Below are positions 57,127-64,000 of a DNA stretch of 64,000 nucleotides, piece after piece; within the stretch, counting starts at the first letter, position 1; each line of letters begins with the position of its first letter. The DNA comes from Microbispora siamensis. Its GTDB lineage: Bacteria > Actinomycetota > Actinomycetes > Streptosporangiales > Streptosporangiaceae. Made by a program: the position numbers and the translations under genes. The notes under the pieces are model-generated. The model had not been told where the DNA came from, ran no database searches, and saw nothing but the letters and a program-made list of their open reading frames with translations. The stretch lies in contig NZ_BOOF01000013.1 of the NCBI RefSeq assembly GCF_016863095.1, forward strand, positions 124,001 through 188,000. The letters run 5' to 3'.

Positions 57127-58382
57127 CCGACAAGGATCGCAGCTTCGCCGCGATCCCGGACACGCGTGACGATACGGGACGACATGAGCGCGGCGAGCAG
57201 GCACAGCACGCCCGCGCCGTACCACGCCAGGTCGTAGTTCCCCAGGTGGTCGCGGGTGACCCCGGCCACCGTGGCGACGACGGCCGCGCCGACCTGGTGG
57301 GAGGCGAAGACCCACCCGAACACCACCGCGCCGTCCGCGCCGAAGATCCTGCGGCACAGCGCGACGGTCGGCGGCACGGTGGCCACCCAGTCGAGGCCGT
57401 AGAAGACGATGAAGACCAGCATGCTCGGCTCGGCCGTGGCGGCGAACAACTGCGGCAGGACCAGCAGCGACAGTCCGCGCAGCGCGTAGTAGACGACGAG
57501 CAGGAGCCGCGGGTCCACCCGGTCGCTCAGCCAGCCGGAGAAGACGGTGCCCGCGATGTCGAAGACCCCGATCACGGCGAGCAGCGAGGCGGCGGTGGTC
57601 TCCGGCATGCCGTGGTCGTGGGCGGCCGGGATGAAGTGGGTGCCGACCAGACCGTTCGTGCTCGCGCCGCAGATGGCGAAGCCGAGCGCGAGATACCAGA
57701 AGTGCCGGGTGCGGGCCGCGTCCCGCAGCACGCGTACGGCCCGCGCGGCGGCGCCCTTGGCCGGTGTGCGCACGACCGGCTCGGCCGCGCCGAGCGCGGT
57801 CAGGCCGATCTCCTCGGGGGTGTCCCTGAGCAGGAACCACACAAGGGGGACGACGGCGAGCGCGGCCCCCGCCACCGTGACCGAGGCCCACCGCCAGCCC
57901 TGCATCTCGACCAGGTGCGCGAGCACCGGCAGGAAGATCAGCTGCCCGGTCGCGCCTCCCGCCGTCAGCACGCCGGTGACCAGGCCGCGGTGCCGTACGA
58001 ACCAGCGGTCGGTCAGCGTGGCGGCGAAGACGAGCGCCATCGAGCCGGTGCCGAGCCCGACCAGGACGCCCCAGAGCGCGATGAGCTGCCAGCTCGCGGT
58101 CATGAACACGGTCAGGCCGCTGCCGGTCGCCACCAGCAGCAGGGCGCAGGCGACGACGCGGCGCATGCCGAAGCGGTCCATGAGCGCCGCCGCGAACGGC
58201 GCGCACAGTCCGTAGAGCATGAGGTTCACCGAGACCGCGAGCGAGATCGTGCCTCTCGTCCAGCCGAACTCGTCCTCCAGCGGCGTGATCATCACGCCCG
58301 GCGTGGCGCGGAACCCGGCCGCCCCGATGATCGCGACGAAGGCGACGGCGGCGACGATCCACGCACGATGCAGCGACTTCAT
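57123..58382 (-). CDS. MFS transporter (OFA/MCT-like)
   Basis: 419 residues with 12 membrane segments. Motif A between segments 2 and 3 is AALMDRFGMRRV; LVTGVLTAGGATGQLIFLPV resembles the oxalate:formate antiporter/monocarboxylate group. Likely imports or exchanges an organic anion. Start chosen at ATG 58382 because GGGAGG lies nine bases upstream; ATG 58391 overlaps that site. Divergent from a GlxA-type regulator, its likely controller. Confidence 0.9.
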   Translation of the reverse strand: MKSLHRAWIVAAVAFVAIIGAAGFRATPGVMITPLEDEFGWTRGTISLAVSVNLMLYGLCAPFAAALMDRFGMRRVVACALLLVATGSGLTVFMTASWQLIALWGVLVGLGTGSMALVFAATLTDRWFVRHRGLVTGVLTAGGATGQLIFLPVLAHLVEMQGWRWASVTVAGAALAVVPLVWFLLRDTPEEIGLTALGAAEPVVRTPAKGAAARAVRVLRDAARTRHFWYLALGFAICGASTNGLVGTHFIPAAHDHGMPETTAASLLAVIGVFDIAGTVFSGWLSDRVDPRLLLVVYYALRGLSLLVLPQLFAATAEPSMLVFIVFYGLDWVATVPPTVALCRRIFGADGAVVFGWVFASHQVGAAVVATVAGVTRDHLGNYDLAWYGAGVLCLLAALMSSRIVTRVRDRGEAAILVG

Positions 58383-58453
58383 GGCGAGCATCCTCCCGTT
58401 GTGTCCACCGTGGGGACAGTGGCCGGGAGGTCAACATGTGAAAGAATCGGGCC

Positions 58454-59416
58454 ATGCACCGCGTCGCCGTACTGGCCTTGGACGACTTCGCCACCCTCGA
58501 TCTGGGCATCCCCGGACAGGTGTTCTGGGCCGCCCGCGACCCCGGCCCGCTGTACGAGGTCGTCACCTGCACCCCGGGAGGCCGCCCGGTGCGCGGCCAG
58601 GCCGGCTTCAGCATCGTCCCCGACCACGACCTGAGCGTGCTCGCGACGGCGGACACGGTGGTGGTGCCGGGCATCCACAGCGGCCCGCCGCTGGAGGACG
58701 GCACCCTCGACGAGGAGGTGCGCGCGGCGCTGTGGGGCGTCGTGGGGCGCGCCCGGCTCATCTCGATCTGCACCGGGGCCTTCGTGCTGGCCGCCGCGGG
58801 CCTGCTGGACGGGCGCCCCGCGACGACCCATTGGCGCAACGCCGCGGACTTCCGCGCGCTGTTCCCCCGCGTACGGCTCGATCCCGACGTGCTGTTCATC
58901 GACGACGGCGACGTGCTGACCTCGGCCGGCGTGGCCGCGGGCATCGATCTGTGCCTGCACGTCATCCGGCGCGACCACGGCAGCGAGGTGGCCAACCGCA
59001 CCGCCCGCCGGTGCGTCACCCCGCCGTTCCGGGAGGGCGGGCAGGCCCAATACATCGAGCGGCCGCTGCCCGATCCCTCCGGGACCACCACCGCGCCCAC
59101 CCGTGCGTGGATGCTCGAACATCTGGAGGAACCGGTCAATCTTGCCGCCCTGGCCGCGCACGCCCGCATGAGCGTGCGGACGTTCACCCGCAGGTTCCGG
59201 GAGGAGACCAGCCTCAGCCCGGCCAGGTGGCTCGCCGGACAGCGGATCGCGCACGCCCGGCACCTGCTGGAGACCACCGACCTGCCGGTCGACGCGATCG
59301 CCAGGAAGGCCGGGTTCGGCAGCGCGGTCTCGCTCCGCCAGCACCTCCACGCCGCCGTCGGGGTGTCACCCCTGGTCTACCGGCAGACGTTCCGCACTCC
59401 CGCCGCCGTCGGCTGA
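58454..59416 (+). CDS. GlxA family transcriptional regulator (second)
   Basis: 320 residues. DJ-1/PfpI domain with ICTGAFVLAAAGLLDGRPATTHW, then AraC HTH pair (VNLAALAAHARMSVRTFTRRF and VDAIARKAGFGSAVSLRQHL). Divergent from the MFS transporter with 71 bp between start codons, so it likely regulates it. Related to the protein at 60892-61860. Converges on the small membrane protein gene with six bases between stops. Confidence 0.92.
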   Translation: MHRVAVLALDDFATLDLGIPGQVFWAARDPGPLYEVVTCTPGGRPVRGQAGFSIVPDHDLSVLATADTVVVPGIHSGPPLEDGTLDEEVRAALWGVVGRARLISICTGAFVLAAAGLLDGRPATTHWRNAADFRALFPRVRLDPDVLFIDDGDVLTSAGVAAGIDLCLHVIRRDHGSEVANRTARRCVTPPFREGGQAQYIERPLPDPSGTTTAPTRAWMLEHLEEPVNLAALAAHARMSVRTFTRRFREETSLSPARWLAGQRIAHARHLLETTDLPVDAIARKAGFGSAVSLRQHLHAAVGVSPLVYRQTFRTPAAVG

Positions 59417-59422
59417 TCGATG

Positions 59423-59629
59423 TCAGCGGCGGTTGCCCGCGGCCGGGCCACGCCAGGCGTACGGGTTGCCCGACCGGCGTCCGGGCTCACGGAGCACCGG
59501 GCTGTCCGCGGGCTGCTGTCTGCGGGCCCGCCGCTTGCGCATGAACAGCCAGGCGAGGCCGAGCACGACCATCCCGATCGGCGTACGCGCCAGCCAGCGG
59601 GTGACGACGAGCTGCAGGATCCTCTTCAT
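59423..59629 (-). CDS. Small basic membrane protein (DUF6203-like)
   Basis: 68 residues: MKRILQLVVTRWLARTPIG, a single hydrophobic segment (MVVLGLAWLFM), then a strongly basic stretch (RKRRARR). This composition resembles short actinobacterial proteins of the DUF6203 kind; function unknown. ATG 59629 has GGGCGGG upstream. The frame is open further upstream but without support. Confidence 0.6.
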   Translation of the reverse strand: MKRILQLVVTRWLARTPIGMVVLGLAWLFMRKRRARRQQPADSPVLREPGRRSGNPYAWRGPAAGNRR

Positions 59630-59670
59630 GACACCCGCCCCTACCCGGCACGCGTGTGACCATGTGCAGG

Positions 59671-60159
59671 TCAATGATGAGTAGGCGGTATCTCGAAGCC
59701 GAACTTCTCACCCAGCGCGTGGACGTCCTTGCGATCCTTTTCTTCCGGCGCGTACGCCGTCTTGAACGCGAACATCCACTCCGGGGCGACGCAGTTCACG
59801 GTATGGCCGTTGATTTCGCCCTGTCCGGTGAGTGAGCCGTAGGGATATTCGATCCCGTAGATGTTCTTTCCGGACTCGTCGTATTCGAATACATGCACGT
59901 CGATGCCACGGCCCCGGCCATCGGTCAGGACGTAGTTCCACGCGGTGTCGCCGCCGTCGCGCCTCTTCGTGTACCCGAGACCCTTCATCTGTTCGATGAA
60001 TTTCTCTTCGTCTTTGTGGTCGATCGCCACATCGAGGTCCGGGTGACCTCTCGTCTGCTTTCCCAGAAGGGCATCGACGCACCAGCCGCCGTCGATCCAG
60101 ATCTTCACTCCACGTGCGGCAAGGTATCCGTAGATGCCGGAGACCGTTTCGGCGTCCAT
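59671..60159 (-). CDS. Nucleotidyltransferase fold protein (lincosamide/aminoglycoside nucleotidyltransferase-like)
   Basis: 162 residues. The motif WIDGGWCVDALLGKQTRGH-PDLDVAI gives the GG-x-D-x-D nucleotide-transfer signature (Asp41, Asp43) of the LnuA/AadA2-type minimal nucleotidyltransferases, which adenylylate lincosamides or aminoglycosides. GC content, especially at third positions, is visibly lower than in the surrounding genes, and it lies immediately 3' of tRNA-Ala, suggesting acquisition by transfer. ATG 60159 is the most domain-consistent start; ATG 60216 is in frame but abuts the tRNA CCA end. Drug specificity cannot be told from sequence. Confidence 0.8.
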   Translation of the reverse strand: MDAETVSGIYGYLAARGVKIWIDGGWCVDALLGKQTRGHPDLDVAIDHKDEEKFIEQMKGLGYTKRRDGGDTAWNYVLTDGRGRGIDVHVFEYDESGKNIYGIEYPYGSLTGQGEINGHTVNCVAPEWMFAFKTAYAPEEKDRKDVHALGEKFGFEIPPTHH

Positions 60160-60218
60160 CAAGACACCGAGAGCCGCCCTCCGGACGGAGGACGGCTCCT
60201 GCGATGGTTCAGCCATGG

Positions 60219-60291
60219 TGGAGCTATGGGGATTCGAACCCCAGACCCCTTCCATGCCATGGAAGTGCGCTACCAGCTGCGCTATAGCCCC
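60219..60291 (-). tRNA. tRNA-Ala(GGC)
   Basis: 73-base cloverleaf: acceptor GGGGCTA/TAGCTCC with the G3:U70 wobble that identifies alanine tRNA, D-stem GCGC/GCGC, anticodon stem CTTCC/GGAAG with loop ATGGCAT (anticodon GGC), T-stem TGGGG/CCCCA with loop TTCGAAT, discriminator A73. The genome encodes CCA directly after it (60218-60216). Reads GCC/GCU codons. Confidence 0.97.
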
Positions 60292-60363
60292 TTGCCCACG
60301 CCGCGTCGGCGGCGCTCCGCCAGTGTATAGGACTTCCGCAGCGTGGGTGTAACCGAGAACGTT

Positions 60364-60819
60364 TCAGCAGGCGCAGGCGGCCCCCGCGGGCGCGGTGAGC
60401 GGATCCGCCGGACGAGCGCGCACTCCGGAGGGCTCCACGACCGGGAACCCCTCACGCGCCCAGTATTCGAACCCGCCGATCATCTCCTTGACCCGGTAGC
60501 CCAGCCGGGCGAACTCCAGCGCCGCGCGGGTCGCGCCGTTGCAGCCCGGCCCCCAGCAGTACGTGACGACCGTCACGTCACGGGGGATCAGCGCGGGTGC
60601 CCGGGCGGCGATCTCCGCCGTGGGCAGGTGGACGGCGCCCTCGATGTGACCCTGCCGCCAGCTCTCCGCGCTGCGGGAGTCCACCACGACGATCCCCGGC
60701 TCGCCGGAGAGCAGATCGGCGCGTACGTCGGACACGTCGGTCTCGAAGGCCAGGCGGGCGGAGAAGTGGGCGACGGCGGCGGCCGGCTCGGCGGCCGGGG
60801 TGTGCGTTACGGCGGACAT
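60364..60819 (-). CDS. Rhodanese-like domain protein
   Basis: 151 residues, single rhodanese domain: GIVVVDSRSAESWRQGHIEGAVHLP and the active-site loop YCWGPGCNGATRAA with nucleophile Cys88 (and Cys93). It transfers sulphane sulphur to thiophilic acceptors. The C-terminus ends in the dicysteine CAC. Divergent from a GlxA-type regulator, its likely controller. Confidence 0.9.
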   Translation of the reverse strand: MSAVTHTPAAEPAAAVAHFSARLAFETDVSDVRADLLSGEPGIVVVDSRSAESWRQGHIEGAVHLPTAEIAARAPALIPRDVTVVTYCWGPGCNGATRAALEFARLGYRVKEMIGGFEYWAREGFPVVEPSGVRARPADPLTAPAGAACAC

Positions 60820-60871
60820 GCCGACCAGGGTGCCCGGCCGCCCTGCCACCCCAGAAGAGGCATGAACGCCC

Positions 60872-60886
60872 GATATCGCTAATATC
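60872..60886. promoter_or_regulatory. Candidate operator/promoter of the third GlxA gene
   Basis: GATAT-N5-ATATC inverted repeat overlapping a -10-like TAATAT (60880-60885) that ends six bases before ATG 60892. It lies in the divergent space with the rhodanese gene. The AT-rich palindrome stands out in this GC-rich region. Confidence 0.55.
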
Positions 60887-60891
60887 CCGCC

Positions 60892-61860
60892 ATGCTCCCG
60901 CTCCCCGACCGGAGCCGTACCGTGTCGGTGCTGGCCTTCGACGGCATGAGCCCCTTCGAACTGGGCTGCGTCGTCGAGGTCTTCGGCCTGCCCCGCCCGG
61001 AGCTGGACGTCCCGTGGTACGAGCTGGCCGTGTGCGCGGAAAGGCCCGGCCCGCTGCGGGCGGTCGGCGGGTTCACGATCGAGGCGGCGCACGGGCTGGA
61101 CGTCTTCGCCGGGGCGCGGACCGTGATCGTGCCCGGCGTCCCCGACGTGCGTGCCGAGGTGTCCCCCGCGCTCACGGCCGCGCTGCGCCGGGCGCACGAC
61201 GGCGGGGCCCGGGTCGTGTCGATCTGCTCCGGCGCCTTCGCCCTCGCCGCCGCCGGGCTGCTCGACGGCCGGGCCGCGACGACCCACTGGAGGTACGCAG
61301 CGCTGCTCCAGCGGCGCTTTCCCGAGGTCAGGGTGGACCCCGGGGTGCTGTACGTGGACGAGGGCGACGTGCTCACCAGCGCGGGCAGCGCGGCGGGCCT
61401 CGACCTGCTCGTCCATCTCGTGCGGCGCGACCACGGGCCGAGCGTGGCCAACGCGGTGGCCCGCAGGCTGGTGGTGCCGCCGCACCGGGAGGGCGGGCAG
61501 GCGCAGTTCGTCGAGGCGCCGGTCGCGGCGGTGGACGACGACGACCCGGTGGGCAGGGCGATGGACTGGGTGCTCGCCGATCTCACCCGGCCGGTCACGG
61601 TCGCCGCCCTGGCCCGGGTCGCCGGGATGTCGGAGCGCGGCTTCATCCGGCACTTCGGGCGCCGCACCGGGACGAGCCCCCTGCGATGGGTGATCGCGCA
61701 GCGGATCGCGGCCAGCCTGCCGCTCCTCGAGACGACGGCGGCCCCGATAGAGGAGATCGCAGCCGCCGTCGGATTCGAAAGCCCGGTGACGTTCCGCCAC
61801 CATTTCGGCCGTTCGATGCGTACGTCGCCGTCGGCGTACCGGAAGGCGTTCCGGCGTTAG
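60892..61860 (+). CDS. GlxA family transcriptional regulator (third)
   Basis: 322 residues. DJ-1/PfpI domain (SICSGAFALAAAGLLDGRAATTHW) plus AraC HTH pair (VTVAALARVAGMSERGFIRHF and IEEIAAAVGFESPVTFRHHF). Probably leaderless (TAATAT six bases before ATG). Divergent from the rhodanese gene, which it may control. Its TAG overlaps the TAA of the convergent phosphatase gene (61857-61860). Confidence 0.92.
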   Translation: MLPLPDRSRTVSVLAFDGMSPFELGCVVEVFGLPRPELDVPWYELAVCAERPGPLRAVGGFTIEAAHGLDVFAGARTVIVPGVPDVRAEVSPALTAALRRAHDGGARVVSICSGAFALAAAGLLDGRAATTHWRYAALLQRRFPEVRVDPGVLYVDEGDVLTSAGSAAGLDLLVHLVRRDHGPSVANAVARRLVVPPHREGGQAQFVEAPVAAVDDDDPVGRAMDWVLADLTRPVTVAALARVAGMSERGFIRHFGRRTGTSPLRWVIAQRIAASLPLLETTAAPIEEIAAAVGFESPVTFRHHFGRSMRTSPSAYRKAFRR

Positions 61861-63323
61861 GGGATCGTCAGCGAGAACCAGACGGTCTTGCCTCCGGCGA
61901 CCCGGCTGGTCCCCCAGTGCTCGGCGAGCTGGCTGACCAGGTAGAGCCCCCTGCCGTCCTCGTCGAGCGGGCCGGGCTCGCGCACCACCGGCAGCCGGTG
62001 GTCGTCGTCGCTCACCTCGCACAGCAGGTGGTCGGTGCGCAGCAGCCTGATGGTGATGGGCCGCTGGGTGTGCTGCACGGCGTTGGTGACGAGCTCGCCG
62101 GCGAGCAGTTCGGCCACCGGGGTCATCGACGTGAGGCCCCACGAGCCGAGCGTCCGGCGGACCAGGCCGCGTACGCGCGACGGCGTCGTCGGCTGGGGTT
62201 CCAGCAGCCACTGGGCGACGTGCTCGCTGGGGATGCCGCGGAACCGGATGGCCAGCACGGTGACGTCGTCGGTCCTCCCCGCGGACAGCACGTCGTCGCT
62301 CAGCGCCTCGATCGAGGTGCCGTTCGCGAGCCTGCGGCGCAGCGACTCCACGCTCAGCCCGATGTCCTGCCCGCGCTCCTCCACGAGCCCGTCGGTATAG
62401 AGGACGAGCATGCTGCCGTCCTCCGCCGCGATCTCCATCGTCTCGAACGGCGTGCGGCCCAGGCCGATAGGCGGGCACCGGGGCGGCGACAGCACCTCCG
62501 CCTTGCCGTCCGATCCCAGCAGGATCGGCGGCAGGTGCCCGGCGCTCGCGATCGTGCATCTGCGCAGCACCGGGTCGTACACGCAGTAGACGCAGGTGGT
62601 GAGCGTCTGCGCGGCCAGCCGCTGGGCCATCTCGTCGAGCGAGTGGAGCACCTGCTCGGCCGGCAGGTCGAGCGAGGCCAGGGTCTGCACGGCCGTGCGG
62701 AGCTGGCCCATCACGGCCGCGGCGGCCAGCCCGTGTCCCATAACGTCGCCGACGACCAGGGCCACCCTGCTGCCCGGCAGCGGGATGACGTCGTACCAGT
62801 CGCCGCCCACCCGCTCGGCTGCGGGCTTGTAGCGGTAGGCGATCTCCAGCCCGGGCAGGTCGGGCGGGTCGCCCGGCCGCATCCCGCGCTGGAGGGTCTC
62901 CAGGGTCTCGTCCTGCTGGCGGTCTCGCCGCCCGTGGTGGATCGCGAGCGCGGCGGGCACGGCGAACTGTCCCGCGGCGAGCACGTGAATCTCCCCGAAG
63001 GGCGGCCGCCGGGCGTCGCGCGCCAGCAGCGCGCAGCCGACGGGCTTGCCGTACGCCCGGAGGGGCACGGCGAGCAGATGCCCGTCGAGCAGGGCCGCCT
63101 CACCGATCCCGTCGCCGGCCCAGCGCGGCGGCAGCCGTCCGTCGGGATCGACCCGGTGCCAGACGGCGCCGTCCACGTAGACCGCGGCGGCGTCGGCCAG
63201 CCACGGCACCACCGCCTCGCAGAGGACCCTCGTCGCGTCCTCCGGGCCGCGGCTCTCGCCGATGGCCCGGACGACCCCGCTGACCTGACTCAGCAGGGCT
63301 AACGGTTCCCCGTCTCCCGACAC
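61857..63323 (-). CDS. GAF-SpoIIE phosphatase with HATPase anti-sigma-like domain
   Basis: 488 residues. N-terminal GAF sensor (~1-130), PP2C/SpoIIE phosphatase with metal-binding acidic motifs GGDWYDVI, VGDVMGHG, YTDGLVEER and RTDDVTVL, then a C-terminal HATPase_c_2 (RsbW-like) domain with ELVTNAVQHT and DEDGRGLYLV. Such fusions control partner-switching stress or sigma-factor pathways by dephosphorylating anti-anti-sigma proteins and phosphorylating them through the kinase domain. GTG start. No other pathway member is in the window. Confidence 0.93.
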   Translation of the reverse strand: MSGDGEPLALLSQVSGVVRAIGESRGPEDATRVLCEAVVPWLADAAAVYVDGAVWHRVDPDGRLPPRWAGDGIGEAALLDGHLLAVPLRAYGKPVGCALLARDARRPPFGEIHVLAAGQFAVPAALAIHHGRRDRQQDETLETLQRGMRPGDPPDLPGLEIAYRYKPAAERVGGDWYDVIPLPGSRVALVVGDVMGHGLAAAAVMGQLRTAVQTLASLDLPAEQVLHSLDEMAQRLAAQTLTTCVYCVYDPVLRRCTIASAGHLPPILLGSDGKAEVLSPPRCPPIGLGRTPFETMEIAAEDGSMLVLYTDGLVEERGQDIGLSVESLRRRLANGTSIEALSDDVLSAGRTDDVTVLAIRFRGIPSEHVAQWLLEPQPTTPSRVRGLVRRTLGSWGLTSMTPVAELLAGELVTNAVQHTQRPITIRLLRTDHLLCEVSDDDHRLPVVREPGPLDEDGRGLYLVSQLAEHWGTSRVAGGKTVWFSLTIP

Positions 63324-63335
63324 GGGTGTGGCCGC

Positions 63336-64000
63336 TCAGAATTGGTCACGCCGGCAGTTGACGAAGAGCTGGATTTCCGGCGGCGCCTGTGTGGTCGCCG
63401 GAGCGTACGAAAGGTGATTCTCCGACAGCACGCTGAAACCGGCGGCTTCGATGACCTCGCGCAACTCGTCGCGCAGATATCCGGTCACCCGCACCGGAGC
63501 GCCGAGAAACTGGAAAGGCACGTCGTCGAGGTCGATTTCCACCATGCTCAGCGAGAACAGGCCGCCGGGGGCGAGCACGGCGTGGATCTTGCCGAGGGCC
63601 TGCTCGATCTCGGCCCGCGGCAGCATGAGCAGGCTGAAGAAGGCCGTCACGGCGTCGAACACGCCGAGCGAGTCGTCGAGGTCGAGCACGTCGCGTTCGA
63701 GGAACGTCCCGGTCGGCACGTTCTTCCTCGCCAGGTCCAGCATGACCGGGGAGATGTCGATGCCCATCACCTCGCAGCCCGCCTCGGCGAACTGCTGGGC
63801 GGTGGGCGAGCCCGTACCGCAGCCGACGTCGAGGACGCGCGCGCCCGGCTTGAGCTGCTTGATCATCCACTCTCCGGCGGCCACCTGGCCTTCCTTGTGC
63901 GGGAACGCCTCGTCGTACCTGCCGCCGATGCGGTTGAACGCCTCGGCCTGGATGGCGCGGTACTCCTGACGCGGATTGTCCGGTCCTGATTCGATTGTCA
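63336..64000 (-). CDS. Class I SAM-dependent methyltransferase (start codon begins one base outside)
   Basis: The frame is open to the right edge. The last two bases of the window read TG on the minus strand, followed by ACA ATC GAA, so the start codon is almost certainly ATG/GTG with its first base at 64001. The protein would be 221 residues: EYRAIQAEAFNRIGGRYDEAF lead, motif I VLDVGCGTGSPTAQQ, acidic residue in GIDIS, and the GGLFSLSMVEIDLDD region. Small-molecule methyltransferase of unknown substrate. Twelve bases downstream of the phosphatase start on the same strand, but translated upstream of it, so the two may be co-transcribed. Confidence 0.85.
   Translation of the reverse strand, partial: TIESGPDNPRQEYRAIQAEAFNRIGGRYDEAFPHKEGQVAAGEWMIKQLKPGARVLDVGCGTGSPTAQQFAEAGCEVMGIDISPVMLDLARKNVPTGTFLERDVLDLDDSLGVFDAVTAFFSLLMLPRAEIEQALGKIHAVLAPGGLFSLSMVEIDLDDVPFQFLGAPVRVTGYLRDELREVIEAAGFSVLSENHLSYAPATTQAPPEIQLFVNCRRDQF

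Noticed and set aside
56467-59277. 936-codon minus-strand frame covering PTH2, the MFS gene and part of the GlxA gene
   Set aside because: Only the last 219 codons are coding (PTH2); the rest is the wrong frame of the MFS and antisense of the GlxA gene.
60160-60255. N-terminal extension of the nucleotidyltransferase into the tRNA-Ala gene
   Set aside because: The extension would overlap the tRNA; the nucleotidyltransferase fold begins at MDAETV.
60364-62559. 731-codon minus-strand frame upstream of the rhodanese
   Set aside because: Only the last 151 codons are the rhodanese; the remainder lies antisense to the third GlxA gene and out of frame with the phosphatase.

Overview
This is a high-GC (visually around 70% or more) actinobacterial chromosome segment. 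GTG starts are frequent, several genes look leaderless, the SOS box in front of lexA is of the Actinobacteria/Gram-positive type, and the window carries class II nrdJ with nrdR, GuaB1, a LigB-type DNA ligase and a TmsA/TmsB-like pair for 10-methyl fatty acids. Together these suggest an order such as Streptosporangiales (for example Streptosporangium, Nonomuraea or Microbispora). That placement is inference, since no marker here is decisive at genus level. I see no phage, integrase, transposase or CRISPR array.

Layout. 1-5.9 kb: the end of a YbjN-like gene; a TetR regulator divergent from a Gfo/Idh/MocA oxidoreductase with two operator copies between them; then a MarR/F420-NADP-reductase-like pair divergent from a DHA2 drug exporter and an alpha/beta hydrolase, with a palindromic operator. 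5.9-10.6 kb: core DNA metabolism control, with nrdR-nrdJ behind two NrdR boxes and divergent lexA behind its own SOS box. 10.7-18.3 kb: a secreted GH5-CBM2 cellulase, a tricorn-like protease and leuS, all on the minus strand. 18.5-20.1 kb: a single-pass membrane protein with a paralogue at 55.4-56.4 kb.

20.1-32.7 kb is a lipid-flavoured accessory block: two closely related CYP124-like P450s, a GlxA-type regulator, an acyl-CoA ligase with a TetR-type operator, the TmsB methyltransferase and TmsA flavoprotein that would make 10-methyl branched fatty acids, a 2-hydroxyacid dehydrogenase, an alpha-methylacyl-CoA racemase behind a KstR-like site, and a nitroreductase. The predicted functions converge on making, activating, hydroxylating and epimerising methyl-branched acyl chains, but co-function is inference.

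32.7-35.3 kb holds a four-gene ABC-2 exporter/XRE regulator/membrane protein operon behind an 80-bp nested inverted repeat. 35.3-46.5 kb is mostly conserved actinobacterial genes (guaB1, a stress protein, FKBP, a GT39-like protein, ligB, DUF1707 and DUF4192 proteins) plus an AraC regulator followed by a stand-alone nuoH. 46.5-49.8 kb has an ABC-F ATPase preceded by a seven-codon leaderless upstream ORF and a hairpin, then an EI24 protein and maf. 49.8-57 kb: a CASTOR/POLLUX-type ion channel, a NarL-type two-component system, a CPBP protease-like protein and the second paralogous membrane protein. 57-64 kb: a PTH2-domain protein with an MFS transporter, two more GlxA-type regulators, tRNA-Ala(GGC) followed by a lower-GC nucleotidyltransferase, a rhodanese, a GAF-SpoIIE-HATPase phosphatase and a SAM methyltransferase whose start codon begins one base outside the window.

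Most intergenic spaces are short. Clear hairpin terminators sit at convergent or end-of-operon positions, and several gene pairs overlap by 4 bp (co-directional) or overlap tail-to-tail.
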